From positions 65,354,998-65,418,997 of the forward strand of contig OX375876.1 of assembly GCA_947359465.1 (NCBI GenBank): a DNA stretch of 64,000 nucleotides, written 5' to 3'. Both the position numbers and the translations under genes were made by a program. Of this stretch, positions 11,333-22,094 are shown piece by piece. The stretch is from Metellina segmentata. Its lineage: Eukaryota > Arthropoda > Arachnida > Araneae > Tetragnathidae. Numbering within the stretch: the first letter of the stretch is position 1; each line of letters begins with the position of its first letter. The notes beneath the pieces were generated by a model. It was not told where the DNA came from, did no database searches, and saw only the letters and a list, made by a program, of their open reading frames with translations.

Positions 11333-11412
11333 AAAACGCGTAGACGAAAAAACGCGTAGACGAAAAAACGCGTAGACGAAAAAACGCGTAGACGAAAAAA
11401 CGCGTAGACGGA
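11333..11412 (+). repeat. 16-bp minisatellite (CGCGTAGACGAAAAAA), five copies
   Basis: CGCGTAGACG occurs at 11337, 11353, 11369, 11385 and 11401, separated by A6 runs, a strict 16-bp period. Because 16 is not a multiple of three, each unit shifts the reading frame, and a TAG at 11389-11391 closes the frame leading into the pol remnant. Confidence 0.95.
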
Positions 11413-11835
11413 AAAGACGAGTTGACGGAAAAGACGGATAGAAGGAACTTTCGAAACTGTGTGAAAATGCGAAACAAAGAAGATCTCAAGATAGTCCAGC
11501 TTTTAGAAGAAGAATATACTGAAGTTTTTCTAGAGAAGAGGAAGAAATTAAGAGACGATGCCAAAGAGAATATCCTAAAAATTCAGGAAGAGAATAAAAG
11601 AACGTATGATAAGAAGAGGAAGAAACCTCATCAATACAAAGAGGGCGATCTTATTGCTATTCAGCGGACTCAATTTGGTGTCGGAATGAAATTACGACCG
11701 AAATTCTTAGGATCATATCGAGTGAAGAAAGTGAAACCCCATGATCGCTATGACGTTGAGAAAGTTGGAAACCATGAAGGACCGAACTTGACGTCGACAG
11801 CAGCTGACCATATGAAGTCGTGGTTCAATAACTAA
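11392..11835 (+). pseudogene. Integrase C-terminal end of a Ty3/gypsy pol polyprotein (truncated)
   Basis: The open frame runs from after the stop at 11389 to TAA at 11833-11835. The first ATG is at 11467; an upstream TTG at 11422 is not a likely eukaryotic start. The peptide has a charged helical stretch (KRKKLRDDAKENILKIQEEN) followed by a DLIAIQRTQFG...LRPKFLGSYRV block, typical of the small beta-barrel domain at the end of arthropod Ty3/gypsy integrases. It then has a DRYDVEKV segment and ends near the 3' LTR, as normal for pol. The zinc-binding and catalytic DDE parts are absent, so no integrase activity is expected. Confidence 0.85.
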
Positions 11836-11929
11836 TACTGAATCAATGTATTCCCAGATACTGTTTTGTGTTTTTTTTTTAGGTTTGTCGTGTTCCTTTC
11901 GAGGACGAAAGATCATCAGGATGGCCGAT

Positions 11930-12298
11930 TGTAGGAATACTAAACAACGGTAGTTGTCTACTAGTCTGGAAAGAACTCATTATAAGAGCAACGAGACTGG
12001 TAGGAGTCAGTTGCATTGTAGTAGGAATGCAAGGCAAGACTGTCACGAGCCATTCACATTCTGGTATTCAGTTACGAGAAAATTAATAGAACAGACACTT
12101 TTTTTCCCAGGACGCCATTGAGAGCTGACGTATTTTTTCCGAGCAGAGACGACTGCTGCCGATAATGACGGAGCTTTTTTGAAATATAACTCAACTGTAC
12201 ATAATAATTGTATATATTTATTCATTAAATGTCAATGTGCTGTAAGATTCGAAGTCTTTAATATAGACCTTACCAAACAGAACAACACGAATCTTACA
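11930..12298 (+). repeat. 3' LTR of the Ty3/gypsy-type element
   Basis: Identical by eye to the 5' LTR apart from one missing T in the T8 run. It is followed by TGAA, the right half of the target duplication. Confidence 0.95.
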
Positions 12299-12302
12299 TG
12301 AA

Positions 12303-13498
12303 TGCTATTTTTCACCGGAATTTCTGTTCAACTGACATTCCATAATACCTCTGAAAGCGATTTGTAAACCAATCAAAAGTATACCTATTCTTTTATTCGA
12401 TCAGGAAAAATAATATATTTTTTTGATGTGCTGCGAAATTTTAGTACGTGATAAGGATGGAATGTGGAAATTAACCCTTTTGGACAAGTTTCTTGATACC
12501 TGGGTACAGAAAATTAAATTGGAAATTAAATTGGTTTGGAAATTAAATTGGTAGTTCATTCGATGAAAAGATGGGAGGAAAGGGTAGTTGAACTTAAATG
12601 AATGCAAATTAGTTAAAAGTTTAAGATATGGAAAATCGCTGTGTTAAATGCTTTAGGAAATAGGATAAATGCAAAAGCATTCTTGTTATTTTCAATGGGA
12701 CATTAATTCATTCAAAGAAAAATAGTCATTCTTCACCATGTACCATACTTAAAAATAGCGAATATAACTGGGGTAAACGTTTCGGAAAAATAGGGCAAAA
12801 TGAAAAAGTATTTTTGTTATTTCCAAAGGAACATTCTATTTAAAAAAAAACGTCATTCTTCACCATGTACTCTCTCAGTTTTGTCCATCAGTAGCAACTT
12901 CACTCCTTGAAAAAGAGTCAATTAACGTTGTGTATATAAAATAAACACTAGAAACTTCCCCAGAAAAACATCGTGCACACATCATTTCTGTGATTAATGT
13001 TCTCGTTCTTGCGTTATTAATTTCCTTTTTTTTTCACTTATCAAACAAAAAGAACGAGAATATTCTGCTGCGTTTCGATGGACGATGAACGACTCTTTGT
13101 GCTTGATCGATATTTTTTTATTCCTCGGCTTTTATAATTGCTGTTTTCTACAAGCGTGCAACACACGGCGACAGTGGTTCTTTTCATGTGCACTTTTCTC
13201 TTTCTTTATTCTCTGTCGCTCTAATAAACCACGCAGACGTCACACTAGTGTCAGCCAATTAATGCAAAGGACCAACTGGCACTGCTCGTAGGAATGCGTT
13301 GAGCAGTAGTAACAACATTGGCGGATGAGAAAAAAGCTCTAAGGTCAAATCGCTAGCTCTTAGTGCGCCACGGAGTGAAATTCCACGGTAATGAAGAACA
13401 AGGGGCTAATTTATATGGGTTTTTTGTTCATCGTTGTGGCCGTTAGTCTTTAAATGATAAAATTGGTTTTGATGTTTTATTTTTTATTTTTAGTTCGA
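12303..13498. other. No recognisable gene
   Basis: AT-rich DNA. Two short related blocks containing GTCATTCTTCACCATGTAC occur near 12724 and 12851, suggesting a small old duplication of about 127 bp. An imperfectly spaced inverted repeat TTCTCGTTCTT/AAGAACGAGAA lies at 13000-13060. Confidence 0.45.
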
Positions 13499-13624
13499 TT
13501 AAATATCCTGGTGGTAGTGCTGATGAGGAATCTCGATCCTTAACAAAACTGACATTATCCTTGAAGGACGAGATATCTCGTCTTGATGGATGACATATCT
13601 CGTCGAAACTACTTGGAGAGTTAA
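13499..13624. mobile_element. TTAA-flanked MITE with palindromic core, copy 1
   Basis: TTAA stands at both borders (13499-13502, 13621-13624). The left end resembles (CCCTCC)TGGTGGT and the right end is the complement of CTCTCCAAGTAGTTTCGACGAG. The interior contains GACGAGATATCTCGTC, a perfect 16-bp palindrome, followed by a TTGATGG segment. The family also occurs near 20 kb, 29 kb, 31 kb, 55.7 kb, 57 kb and 59.7 kb. TTAA targets and CCC(T) ends suggest piggyBac-type mobilisation, by inference. Confidence 0.7.
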
Positions 13625-13894
13625 AGACGGTTTACTCAGTTTTTTCTTAAAAACTCCCTTGATTCTTCTCAGATTTATGATTGCTGTTAGATTGTTTGTC
13701 CAGTTATGGGTGTAATACCATCTAATGGTTGTCCTTTCACACAAAAAAACATGTCGTAACCTCAAACAAGCCTCCCAGGGGCCTTCAAAGGCATGGCTTT
13801 TCATTTTAGGTTTTAAAAGTACTTGAAAAACCCAAGTATTTGTTTATATCCTTAAAAAAGTTTAAAGTCTTATTTTTGAACAAAACACTACGTA

Positions 13895-14468
13895 CACTAC
13901 CCTATAATAATAAACCGGACAGCAAGATGTGATGGTATAAGAGAAATAATACATGCTTTAATAAGATGGATGTTCCCCACACGTGCTGCAATTACATTAG
14001 CAACCATTCTGAGCATACTTTCAACAAGATCTTGATACACAGCTATGCGTATTTGTGTCCATTCCTGCTGTAAGAATGTCGCCAGCTCAGTTGTAGATTT
14101 CGGACGTGGTTCCCTGATCCGTAAGCATCGCTCTAACTCGTTCCACAAATGTTATATTGGGGGTTTAGGTGGGGACTCTGAGCAGGCCAGGGAAGACCTT
14201 TTACATCCATATCTTGATAGCACTGCTTGACAGAGGCTGCAACAGGACATGGAGCGTTTGTCGTCCAGGAAGTAACATTCGCCCATTCCATAAAATTGCC
14301 AGAGCGTAGGAAGAACCTGATTATTCAAAATGTTCATATAGGTGTCGGCGTTCAATTTACCAAGAACAACATGCAAAGGTCCCAGTCCATGCCACGAAAA
14401 ACACCCCAAATAAGTAGTCGGATTTTATGCAATTCCGCTGGTGTCCGGTCAATTGTTATAGAGTAGTG
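13895..14468 (-). mobile_element. Tc1-like transposon, internally deleted, with C-terminal transposase remnant
   Basis: The ends CACTACCCTATAATAATAAA and the complement CACTACTCTATAACAATTGA are inverted repeats (about 27 bp, few mismatches). They continue into CCGGACA, and TA lies outside each end (13893-13894, 14469-14470). On the minus strand two adjacent frames (14409-14152 and 14148-13897) match the second half of a Tc1 transposase: GLGPLHVVLGKLNADTYMNI, a FLDD segment where the second catalytic Asp normally sits, then an NELERC...EEW-like tail. The expected N after DD is K, the frames are offset and the N-terminal half is missing. It is a non-autonomous fossil. Confidence 0.85.
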
Positions 14469-14615
14469 TATATATATAATATTGCATGCTATAATCAATG
14501 GCATGTGACTTAGGCAAGTAATTTGGGTTAAGAAGTCTCATCTTTTCAGATCTTTCCTTACATACGCTAAAATCAATTCTCAATATCAATGACACTTCCT
14601 CTTGGACATTGGATC

Positions 14616-14699
14616 TTACCCTTTGGGATTGATCCCGGACCGTCGCCAAATCTCATTGCGTTGCTGCAGTGCGACGTTAATTGGCTGCCTACCTACCCC
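14616..14699 (+). mobile_element. SINE 3'-end fragment
   Basis: CCCTTTGGGATTGATCCCGG, ACCGTCGCCAAATC and GCGACGTTAATTGGCTGCC match the tail of the full-length SINE at 24492-24831. The following bases (about 14700-14770) resemble those after the SINE at 50787-51044, so part of a larger shared repeat may extend rightward. Confidence 0.7.
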
Positions 14700-14770
14700 A
14701 TCTTGGACAAGTATCACTACAGGGCCTGTGATACCCAACCATAGAACGCGTGAAAACTTCTTCCCCCCTG

Positions 14771-15877
14771 TGCATTCGCGGGTTAATCAATTTCTATCTA
14801 TTTGAAATATAGACACATAAAAATACTTAAAATTAAAATAACCACGAAAAATCTTAAAAAGGCCCAAATTTTTATTTTGTGGAAAAAGAGTGTTAACCTT
14901 AGTAAATGATTTTCCATCTTTATTTTCAGAACCCGCCACCTCGAACTTCGTGTTCTTGTTATAGAGAAAGGAAACTGAAGAGATATTTGATGGAATTCTA
15001 ATGGGGGGTTTGAAAATTAAGACTGAATGCTCGTACATTTTCTTTTCTCCAGAAAATAAAAAAAATCCAATAAATCGAATGTTTGCAATGTTCTCATACC
15101 CTTTCATCTAATTTATATTTATCTTTCCATGGACGATCTTATTGAGCGCTCACATCTCTTTCAATGTTTAACTTTTGAAATCTCTTTTTTTTACAAACCC
15201 GTTAAGAAGTTAACATTTTTTATGCATATAAATTCGCTGGTTTATAGAAGACATCGTGAAGGCGGTGTTAATACGCCCATCTCAAGTGTCAAGATATAAA
15301 TGGTTCAACTGTCATAAAAACTATCTGAAACAGTTAATTCTCCTCTTAGTACGACAAATCCTCAAGCTTCAAACGTCTCGAATTAAACGGTCGGATTCAA
15401 ATTTATCACAGAAACTCGAAACCTGCGCTTTGGATCTTGATAAACAACACTTAGACGAGAGAGCTACTTGTAATCGCAATTTTATGCGACATCATCAAAA
15501 ACCATTAAACAGAATTTTTATCTCGCGAAGATTTTTATAGTCGCGCCTCTCGAAAGCACCTCATCTATGCTCCATTCATACGTATTCAAATATCCACAGA
15601 CTTGTTTACCAGTAGGCTCGGAATCTTTCACACTTGCCGTTTGGCGTCGTAGCTGGCGTGATTGGCATCCTCGAAGCTGGCTCCCTCGCGGATTTCGAAG
15701 TTGGCTGACCATCTTGCGTCTTGCACTTCCTAGTCCCACATTTCGGCAACCCTTGCAATGTGTCCCGCCCCCACAGCCCCAGTGCCTTTTTTTTTCTGTT
15801 CCTTGCACCAAGCACACGCGGTCGCGAAGCTTGACGACACTTATGCTGTGGTTTTAACGGGACATAGCATGTGACTG
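14771..15877. other. No confirmed gene; GC-richer patch at 15600-15830
   Basis: The left part is AT-rich. The patch around 15600-15830 is GC-richer and open in several frames on both strands. One minus-strand frame has a C/H-spaced segment (GCGGGTHCKGC) that loosely recalls transposase zinc motifs, too weak to assign. It may be an old transposon fragment or the 5' region of a gene. Confidence 0.3.
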
Positions 15878-16033
15878 ATGCGGGAAAAGAGTACTCAAGA
15901 CAACCGGGACGTCTCCCCAAGTTCCAGAGAGCCCGCCTTAGATATGTTGTGCTTTCAGACTAAAATTGTGGATTTGGAGGGGGGCAGTAAGCCCCTCAAA
16001 AGAGATCTAGAAGATTATGGGTACCAAAATGAA
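15878..16033 (+). CDS. Candidate first coding exon (unverified)
   Basis: An ATG at 15878 opens a 52-codon frame that runs to a consensus-like donor, GAA|GTAAGA at 16034. The codons and the acidic/basic balance of the second half (IVDLEGGSKPLKRDLEDYGY) look more protein-like than the surroundings, and local GC is raised. The frame continues past the donor to a stop at 16079-16081. I do not recognise the peptide. No transcript evidence is available and chance occurrence cannot be excluded. Confidence 0.25.
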
Positions 16034-16149
16034 GTAAGATTTTTATTCCTTTGTTTAGTTGTTCAAAATAGTAGTTTTTAAGGTATTTTCAACTGTATAT
16101 CTAAGGAGCCCAAGCCCCATGTACGTCTTGATATCTTATTTTCTATCAG

Positions 16150-16345
16150 TCTTCGAAATTTTGGAATGCATAGATTAGTTTTGTAGCATTCTTTCCAAAA
16201 TCTGTCAGGTTCGATTCCACCCTTTGTGTATCTTTCTCTTTTGTATCGGTAAAGCTTTCCTTGCGACATTCTTTGTCTTGTGCTTGGGGCAATTTGGCCA
16301 AATAGTGAATGCCCTTGCGCCATAAAAAATCCAATCTACCAACCA
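16150..16345 (+). mobile_element. SINE of the CCATAAAA-tailed family
   Basis: The segment starts with a B-box-like GGTTCGATTCC at 16207 and its upstream half-arm. It continues with TTTCTCTTTTGTATCGGTAA and a GGCAATTTGGCCAAATAGTG block, and ends CTTGCGCCATAAAAAATCCA followed by CTACCAACCA. The same order is seen on the minus strand at 34462-34665, and related copies occur at 28358, 37290, 38700, 51625 and 53180. A tRNA-derived head is inferred from the B box. Confidence 0.55.
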
Positions 16346-17860
16346 AAAATATTAGTTATCAAATTAATTAATAGCTCAATACTTACTCAGCACTTAGATC
16401 AGTACTTACGAAACACGAACGAATGAAGTAAAGACTAAAAGTGACAGATACGGGAATTTCAAGAAATGTGAGACTTGAATATTGGCTTTGTTATCGATTG
16501 TTATTTGGTGAACACAATCATTGTTAAGTGTGTTGCTTTTAAACTCTTTATGTACCAAAATGAGTCATTTTTTAATAAACACAAAAGTTTTTTAATTTTT
16601 AAAGATCCAAACATTTGTTGGCATAAAAATTGTATCACTAAATTTGATCGCCCTCCGAAATGATATTCTGGCGACCCTACGGCATTCAAAAAGCATTAAA
16701 ATAATTTTAAAGGGTTGGTTTGTTCAGTGGTCTCAGAAGAGGAAAGGGGTTAATAGGTACATTGGTAATCATAAATAAGATGTTAGTATACTACAATCTG
16801 CTATTTGTTTGAGATAAATTTTTTTTTTAATCTTCTTGTTATGAGTCTACAAGACAGCTGAACAATAAATACGAAAAGGAAGAGAATAGAATGTTATGGC
16901 CAGTTACATTTGCATTGACTACGCATTCTATATTTGCATTTGTTAAACATTGAGAACGGAAAATGGGCTTTTTGGTTTTTATGAAGGGCCTATCAACTAA
17001 CGTAGTACCAAGTCCCGCCATCTTATTGGTACTGTGGTCCTCGGATTGCAGGCATAGGGCCATAGTTCTGTTCAATGTTTGTTTACATTTTTCGCGGAGA
17101 TTGAACACGCCATCATGAAGACGGTTTGCTTTGCTTTTTTTGTTATTTATCAAATTTATCGTGAGTTATTCTGCAAGGACTGTTTGAGTTTAATCAAATG
17201 CCTTCTTGCTATAATTTTAATAATAATCCTTAATTATAATGCTGAATGATATTCATTCAACATTTTCAAAATTTCACTTCAGTTTTGAGATTTATAGCGC
17301 TTTTTCATATTCTGTTGTATATCCCGTGTATTTCCATATATAAACAACTGTATCTTGGTAACTCATTAAGTTAAAATTTTATTAAAATCTAAAAAAACTA
17401 CAACTTAAAAACAAATTTAAATACAATTATTAAAGTAGAATTAAATGTAATTAATAAATTAAAGAGGTAAGGTATTGAAAGTTGAGCCATCAAAATATTT
17501 TTGTGTAGATAAAATTTGGCCTTAACACATGAGGTAGTTATGTTAATTGCTCCGGTATTGTGCAATTGAAATTTTACTTGTTTAATTTCAGTTCATTTGC
17601 ATAGATGTAAATTTAGTATATTTTTAATATCGAATTTTTTCTGGTTTTTTAATACTTCAGATTTGTATAGCCCAATACTTAAAATATGGAGGTATCTAGG
17701 GAAAATGTTCGGTAACAATGTTTTACACCCTAAATTATAATATTAAAAAAAAATTCATATAGAATTTTGAATGAAATCGGTTGATATTCATGCTTTGTGT
17801 ATTACTAATATAAATTGTTAAATTAATATATAAACAAAAAATACTCGTAATGCTGAAAGG

Positions 17861-17925
17861 TAACACTAAACGTTAAAAACTAACACTAAACGTTAACGTT
17901 ACAACACTAAACGTAGGTATACACT
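17861..17925. repeat. Short tandem repeat, three AACACTAAACGTT-like copies
   Basis: (A)ACACTAAACGT occurs three times within about 65 bases, with variable spacing and a trailing ACACTAAA. Confidence 0.6.
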
Positions 17926-19352
17926 AAATAATTTTATTGACATTTTAATTTTATGTTTAAATGAAATTCCAACAAAAATTAACATAAAATTAATAGTGCT
18001 TGATTACATGCTAATATTTTCGGATTTAATGATTTCCTAACTCTATAACTTTTTGTTTATAACGAAATAATTTTGTACAAATAACGTCGATTCCATTCCA
18101 CTTGAACAGGTAATGATTTCCTTGTTTCATATTTGGAGAATTTATTGTGCAAAATATTTTCAATTTTTGTAGCAGATTACGTTTGGGGGCGCCTAGTATT
18201 TTACATTTTTTATAAGAGTATTTAATTCGATAATCCAAATTTAATACATCTTTGTGCACACAGTATTTTATTAACCTCCCAATTTTCACCATTAAAACAA
18301 TAAATGCCCTCAAAGCAAAGGAGTCAGTTTTTTCTCTATTTATATTTCCTCCTATATATTAAACGTAAAATGAAGCTACTAAAGCGCCATTCTGTAAGCA
18401 ACGCAGTTTACTATATATAGACTATAACCAGATAATATGTATTTTGGCAAACATAATCGGAGTGATTGAAACAACGACTATTGCATATCCTCTGCCAATA
18501 TTTGAATTTTAAATTGCTCACTTTTTCATTATGTCTTCCATTAACAGTTTTAGTCTTGATATCCTTACACTAATTGTGATACACTTTTATGCTCAAGAGT
18601 GTTTGAGATAATATTCAATGCATAAAATTTCCGCATTATCTTTCGAGTTTAACGCTTTAAATAGATTCTTAACCAGTGATATCGCACTACTTGACATAAG
18701 ATCTTTATAGCGATTAAAACTTATTAAAGGTTAAAGTATAAAACCCAAGTAGGCCAAATAGTTTTGTCATTCTAGAATGCTAAAACACATATTTAGGCTT
18801 ATAATTATCGTGACGCACAAAAATTCTAAAAACGTTCTACGGAATCGGAAAAATAACAATAATAACCGCCAACAAAGAAATTTCAGAAAACAATAATTTT
18901 AAATACAAATTTTTTCATTTGAGTTCCTGAAGAAATGCCGATCAAGTTTTATAATTCAAACAATATATTTTTGTCCCGACAGATATTTTATGTTTCGATT
19001 TTAGATGTTTAGATTTAGTCAAGCTATACATTGGTCACATATCGCTTACTCCTTTCAACAACGTCATAACTCAAAAAACGTGATTTTTCAGGACAGTGAT
19101 TTTAATGTTTAAAAGTAGTAATGTATTAAAAAAATAAATATTAAGCCACCAGTCTAGCGTCTAAATTTTGAGCAGTGAGATATGTCGATCTTGCAGTGAA
19201 ATTACCTACTCTTTTTAGAGCATTCTGAAAACACACATATAACTAAAAATCGCCGATTTTTGAGATATGACTTTATTGAAAGGATACCAGTTCTGCGACA
19301 CTAAATAAGCTGAAATGCGCGTGTATAAAACAGTCAGATAAATTATTTCTTT

Positions 19353-19470
19353 AAGTATAAATAGAAATGAAATTTAAGTATAAATAGAAATGAAATTTAA
19401 GCATAAATAGAAATGAAATTTAAATATAAATTGAAATGAAATTGAAGTATAAATATAAATGAGATTTATA
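19353..19470. repeat. 23-bp tandem repeat, five copies
   Basis: The unit AAGTATAAATAGAAATGAAA plus TTT repeats five times with single-base changes (AAGCATAAATAG, AAATATAAATTG, AAGTATAAATAT). Purely AT-rich minisatellite. Confidence 0.85.
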
Positions 19471-20010
19471 CAGTAGTTATATAGCTACTGTTAAATTTAA
19501 ATTTTGTAAGTTTAGGTCCATTATTAATTTTTAGAACACATTTTTTTTGGGATTAAAACCATTATCTAGCAATTTTGTTTCTAAAAATTTTTAAATACTT
19601 GGCAAAATTAGTATTAAATGTGGACTGATAACCCAAAACGATAAAGTTATATAACAGTATATATTCAGTCGCTATTTCCTTCCAAACAAACGTTTTTAGT
19701 GCAATCATTTAAATAATTAAACATCTATTTCAACTGAAGTCACTTTCCAGATCCAAGATCTACGAAGGAAATCGTATTTCCCCATTTACATATCCAAATT
19801 GTTGATTTAGAGCAGCTTACCTGTTTTATTAGATATAAAAACCCAAACATATAATCCAATCCAAGTTGTCTCATTCATTTTAAGAAGAGTTGAAGCAAAA
19901 CTACGGCAGTTTTATCTGAATTTTAAAATAATCTTAACACCATAATAGGCGGTATTCTTCAACATCATAAATTATACACCGGAATTCCTTCCAGTTTCTG
20001 TACACAGAGT

Positions 20011-20313
20011 TTATAATCCCTCAAAGTGGCTTTGAAGAAATATCGTGTCCATCAAGATCTGACCTGTTTTGCAAATGACGAGATATCTCGTCCATCAAGA
20101 TTTGATTAATTTTTCCAATGACGTCTCAATTTTCACAATGAATCTACAGTATCTTGGACGATCTCGTCATCGAGATATTGTAGATATCTGTGGTTAGAGA
20201 CCAAGATCTGGTCAGATATCTTCTCATGACGAGATATCTCGTCCATCGAGATCTGGTCAGTTTTGCTAATCGATTGATACCTAATGGATCGAGACAACCA
20301 CCAGGAGGGTTAA
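20011..20313. mobile_element. TTAA-type MITE with palindromic cores, copy 2 (long form)
   Basis: The right end is CCAGGAGGG followed by TTAA at 20310-20313. The left end begins TTATAATCCCTCAAAGTGG, a slightly mutated form of TTAACCCTCCAAGTGG. Inside, GACGAGATATCTCGTCCATC occurs twice (near 20077 and 20229), together with AAGATCTGGTCAG-like segments and a central diverged GACGATCTCGTCATCGAGAT. It is a longer member with two to three core units. Confidence 0.7.
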
Positions 20314-21516
20314 CAAATTGAGTTCAATTTTATTTAACCTTGAAACAGATTTCATCCCTTCATCCGATCAGCTATTCATGAGAAAATTGCGCAGAATCGA
20401 TCTTGTAATGGTATCCACAATACTCCACAGACCTCAATCCCATACATAATAAATCAATCCAGCTCACTCACTGCACTGTTCAGTTTCTCAGTTACTAAAC
20501 GTCGCGATGTCCCCCTCAAATGCCTGAGCTTCCCCCGAGCACATGGTGTGACAGTGGAACTTTGGTCTGGTTTGGTTCAGCTGTGGACAGGTTATGTGCG
20601 ACGATTTTCATCTGCAGTTCACCCCCTCCCTCCTTTGCCCAATGGTTCAACCCCGGTGACCCATCTTTTCCGAGAAAGATGAGGGGAAGATGTGGAGAGA
20701 AAAGCAAAACAAAAAACTAACACTTTCACCACTTCCACCCTTCGTCTATCCCATTCTGTCCTGCTGGTTTGGTTTGTTCTGTGTTTTATGGGGCTCGGGA
20801 TCTTTCCGTCGGGTGATTGGAGACAACCTTTCAACAACACGGGGACCATGGGAATGTGTTTTGCCAAATAGCACACACAGTTATATCTTTCCACCCAAAT
20901 TATAGTGTTTTGCGATTCTTCATGGTCTTAAGAGTGTTTTTATTGTAAGGGCAGTAGACGTTTGTTCAGTACTCTGTTGACAGTTGCTGCGATGGATGTG
21001 TTTGATCTGTCACATGGTTTCTTTACGCGCGCGTCGATTTTTCTCCCACCCTTTACAATACTCAAGAATTTTTGTTGTTCCAAAATTTGTATGACTAACT
21101 TTTAATCGCATCGACTTAATTTATTAACAAATTAAAAAATAATTGTGCCATAAGGAAGAGTACATTCTAAGGTTTCCCGTGGTGTTTTTTCAAATTTAAA
21201 AACTAATAGTAATAAGCTATAGATATGACAGTTTTAACAGAAAAATAACGAAAATTTATCGATTTTTCCCGAATTTCAAAAAAAAAATAATACCAAGAAT
21301 CAAATTTGAAATTTCACGAGTTTGGCTCACTCGCGGTAAAAATTTCGCTCGACTTTGTGACACTTAAGGCAATTTAAACTAATAGCCGCATCGGAAAAAA
21401 AATCTTCTTCGTCTTGTTCCCTGTACAATTTCGAATAAACCATGTTAATTTTGTAATTTTCTGATCCGGCGGCGGTAACTTATCTTTAATATAGAGACTT
21501 AGATCGTGACACATTG
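20314..21516. other. No confirmed gene; GC-richer patch at 20510-20860
   Basis: Open frames up to 91 codons exist on both strands over the GC-richer patch but none shows a recognisable domain. The frames overlap each other, which argues for composition rather than coding. The right half is AT-rich. Confidence 0.4.
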
Positions 21517-21526
21517 AAGCGGTAGG

Positions 21527-21839
21527 TAATGGTAATTTTTAATTAACGTCTTACAAGAGCAATACAACAACGGGCTATTGACGAAGGTCCGGGACCAATT
21601 CCCTAAGGGAAGAATCCGGGAACAACACCACGTATTTTATTAATGACGATGCAACAACTGAGCTGGCACCCCACTCTTCAAACTTCCACATCAACCCAAC
21701 GAAAGGACTTTCGGCCACGACAGATTTAAGTTGCACCAGACGCCTCTACACCATACGCTTACAAACATCCATGCACTGACCCGGATTCAAACCAGGAACC
21801 TTCCTATCTAGAGGCAAACAGCTTAACCACCACAGCATT
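21527..21839 (-). mobile_element. Full-length SINE, head type A
   Basis: On the minus strand the element has a tRNA-like head with a B box (GGTTTGAATCC), the CATGG...GTAAGCGTATGGTGTAGAGG linker, the shared body (AAGTTTGAAGAGTGGGGTGC, CAGCTCAG) and the GACGTTAATT tail. AAGCGGTAGG at 21517-21526 and AAGCGGAAGG at 21840-21849 form a 10-bp target duplication with one mismatch. LINE-dependent retroposition is inferred from these features. Confidence 0.85.
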
Positions 21840-22094
21840 AAGCGGAAGGAGATAAACGTTTTGAAGTCACTCCTACAGAAGTTAAAATAGAATTTTATCA
21901 AACGTTGTATGCTAAAAATTATGCGATAATATTTTTGCTTCATTAAGAACATGAATCTATACTTTGTGTAGTTCTCCTTTTTTGCACGAGGGGCCACGGC
22001 AACCCGGTTTGAAGAGTAACGGATTAGAAACCGGAGAGTTGCGAGTTCGAATCCAACCATAGACCGTCGTGTACCAAGGGGGCTGGTTCAAGTA

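Larger units (their letters stand above)
10727..12298 (+). mobile_element. Young, internally deleted Ty3/gypsy-type LTR retrotransposon
   Basis: Two LTRs of 370 and 369 bp flank only 833 bp of internal DNA, inside a 4-bp TGAA target duplication. The interior holds a 16-bp tandem repeat and the last part of a pol reading frame (integrase C-terminal region). Gag, protease, reverse transcriptase, RNase H and the integrase core are missing, so the copy cannot move by itself. The near-identity of the LTRs indicates a very recent insertion, presumably helped by a full-length relative. A sequence like AGGATGGCCGAT just before the 3' LTR is where the polypurine tract would be. I could not assign the primer tRNA. 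Confidence 0.93.
16346..20010. other. Long AT-rich stretch without a recognised gene
   Basis: Very AT-rich, stops dense in all frames. Two small tandem repeats lie inside (listed separately). A slightly GC-richer segment at about 16970-17120 contains no recognisable coding motif. Confidence 0.5.

Noticed and set aside
15690..15830. Minus-strand C/H-spaced segment resembling a piggyBac C-terminal zinc motif
   Set aside because: Spacing is irregular, the frame is short and no transposase core or TTAA ends are nearby.
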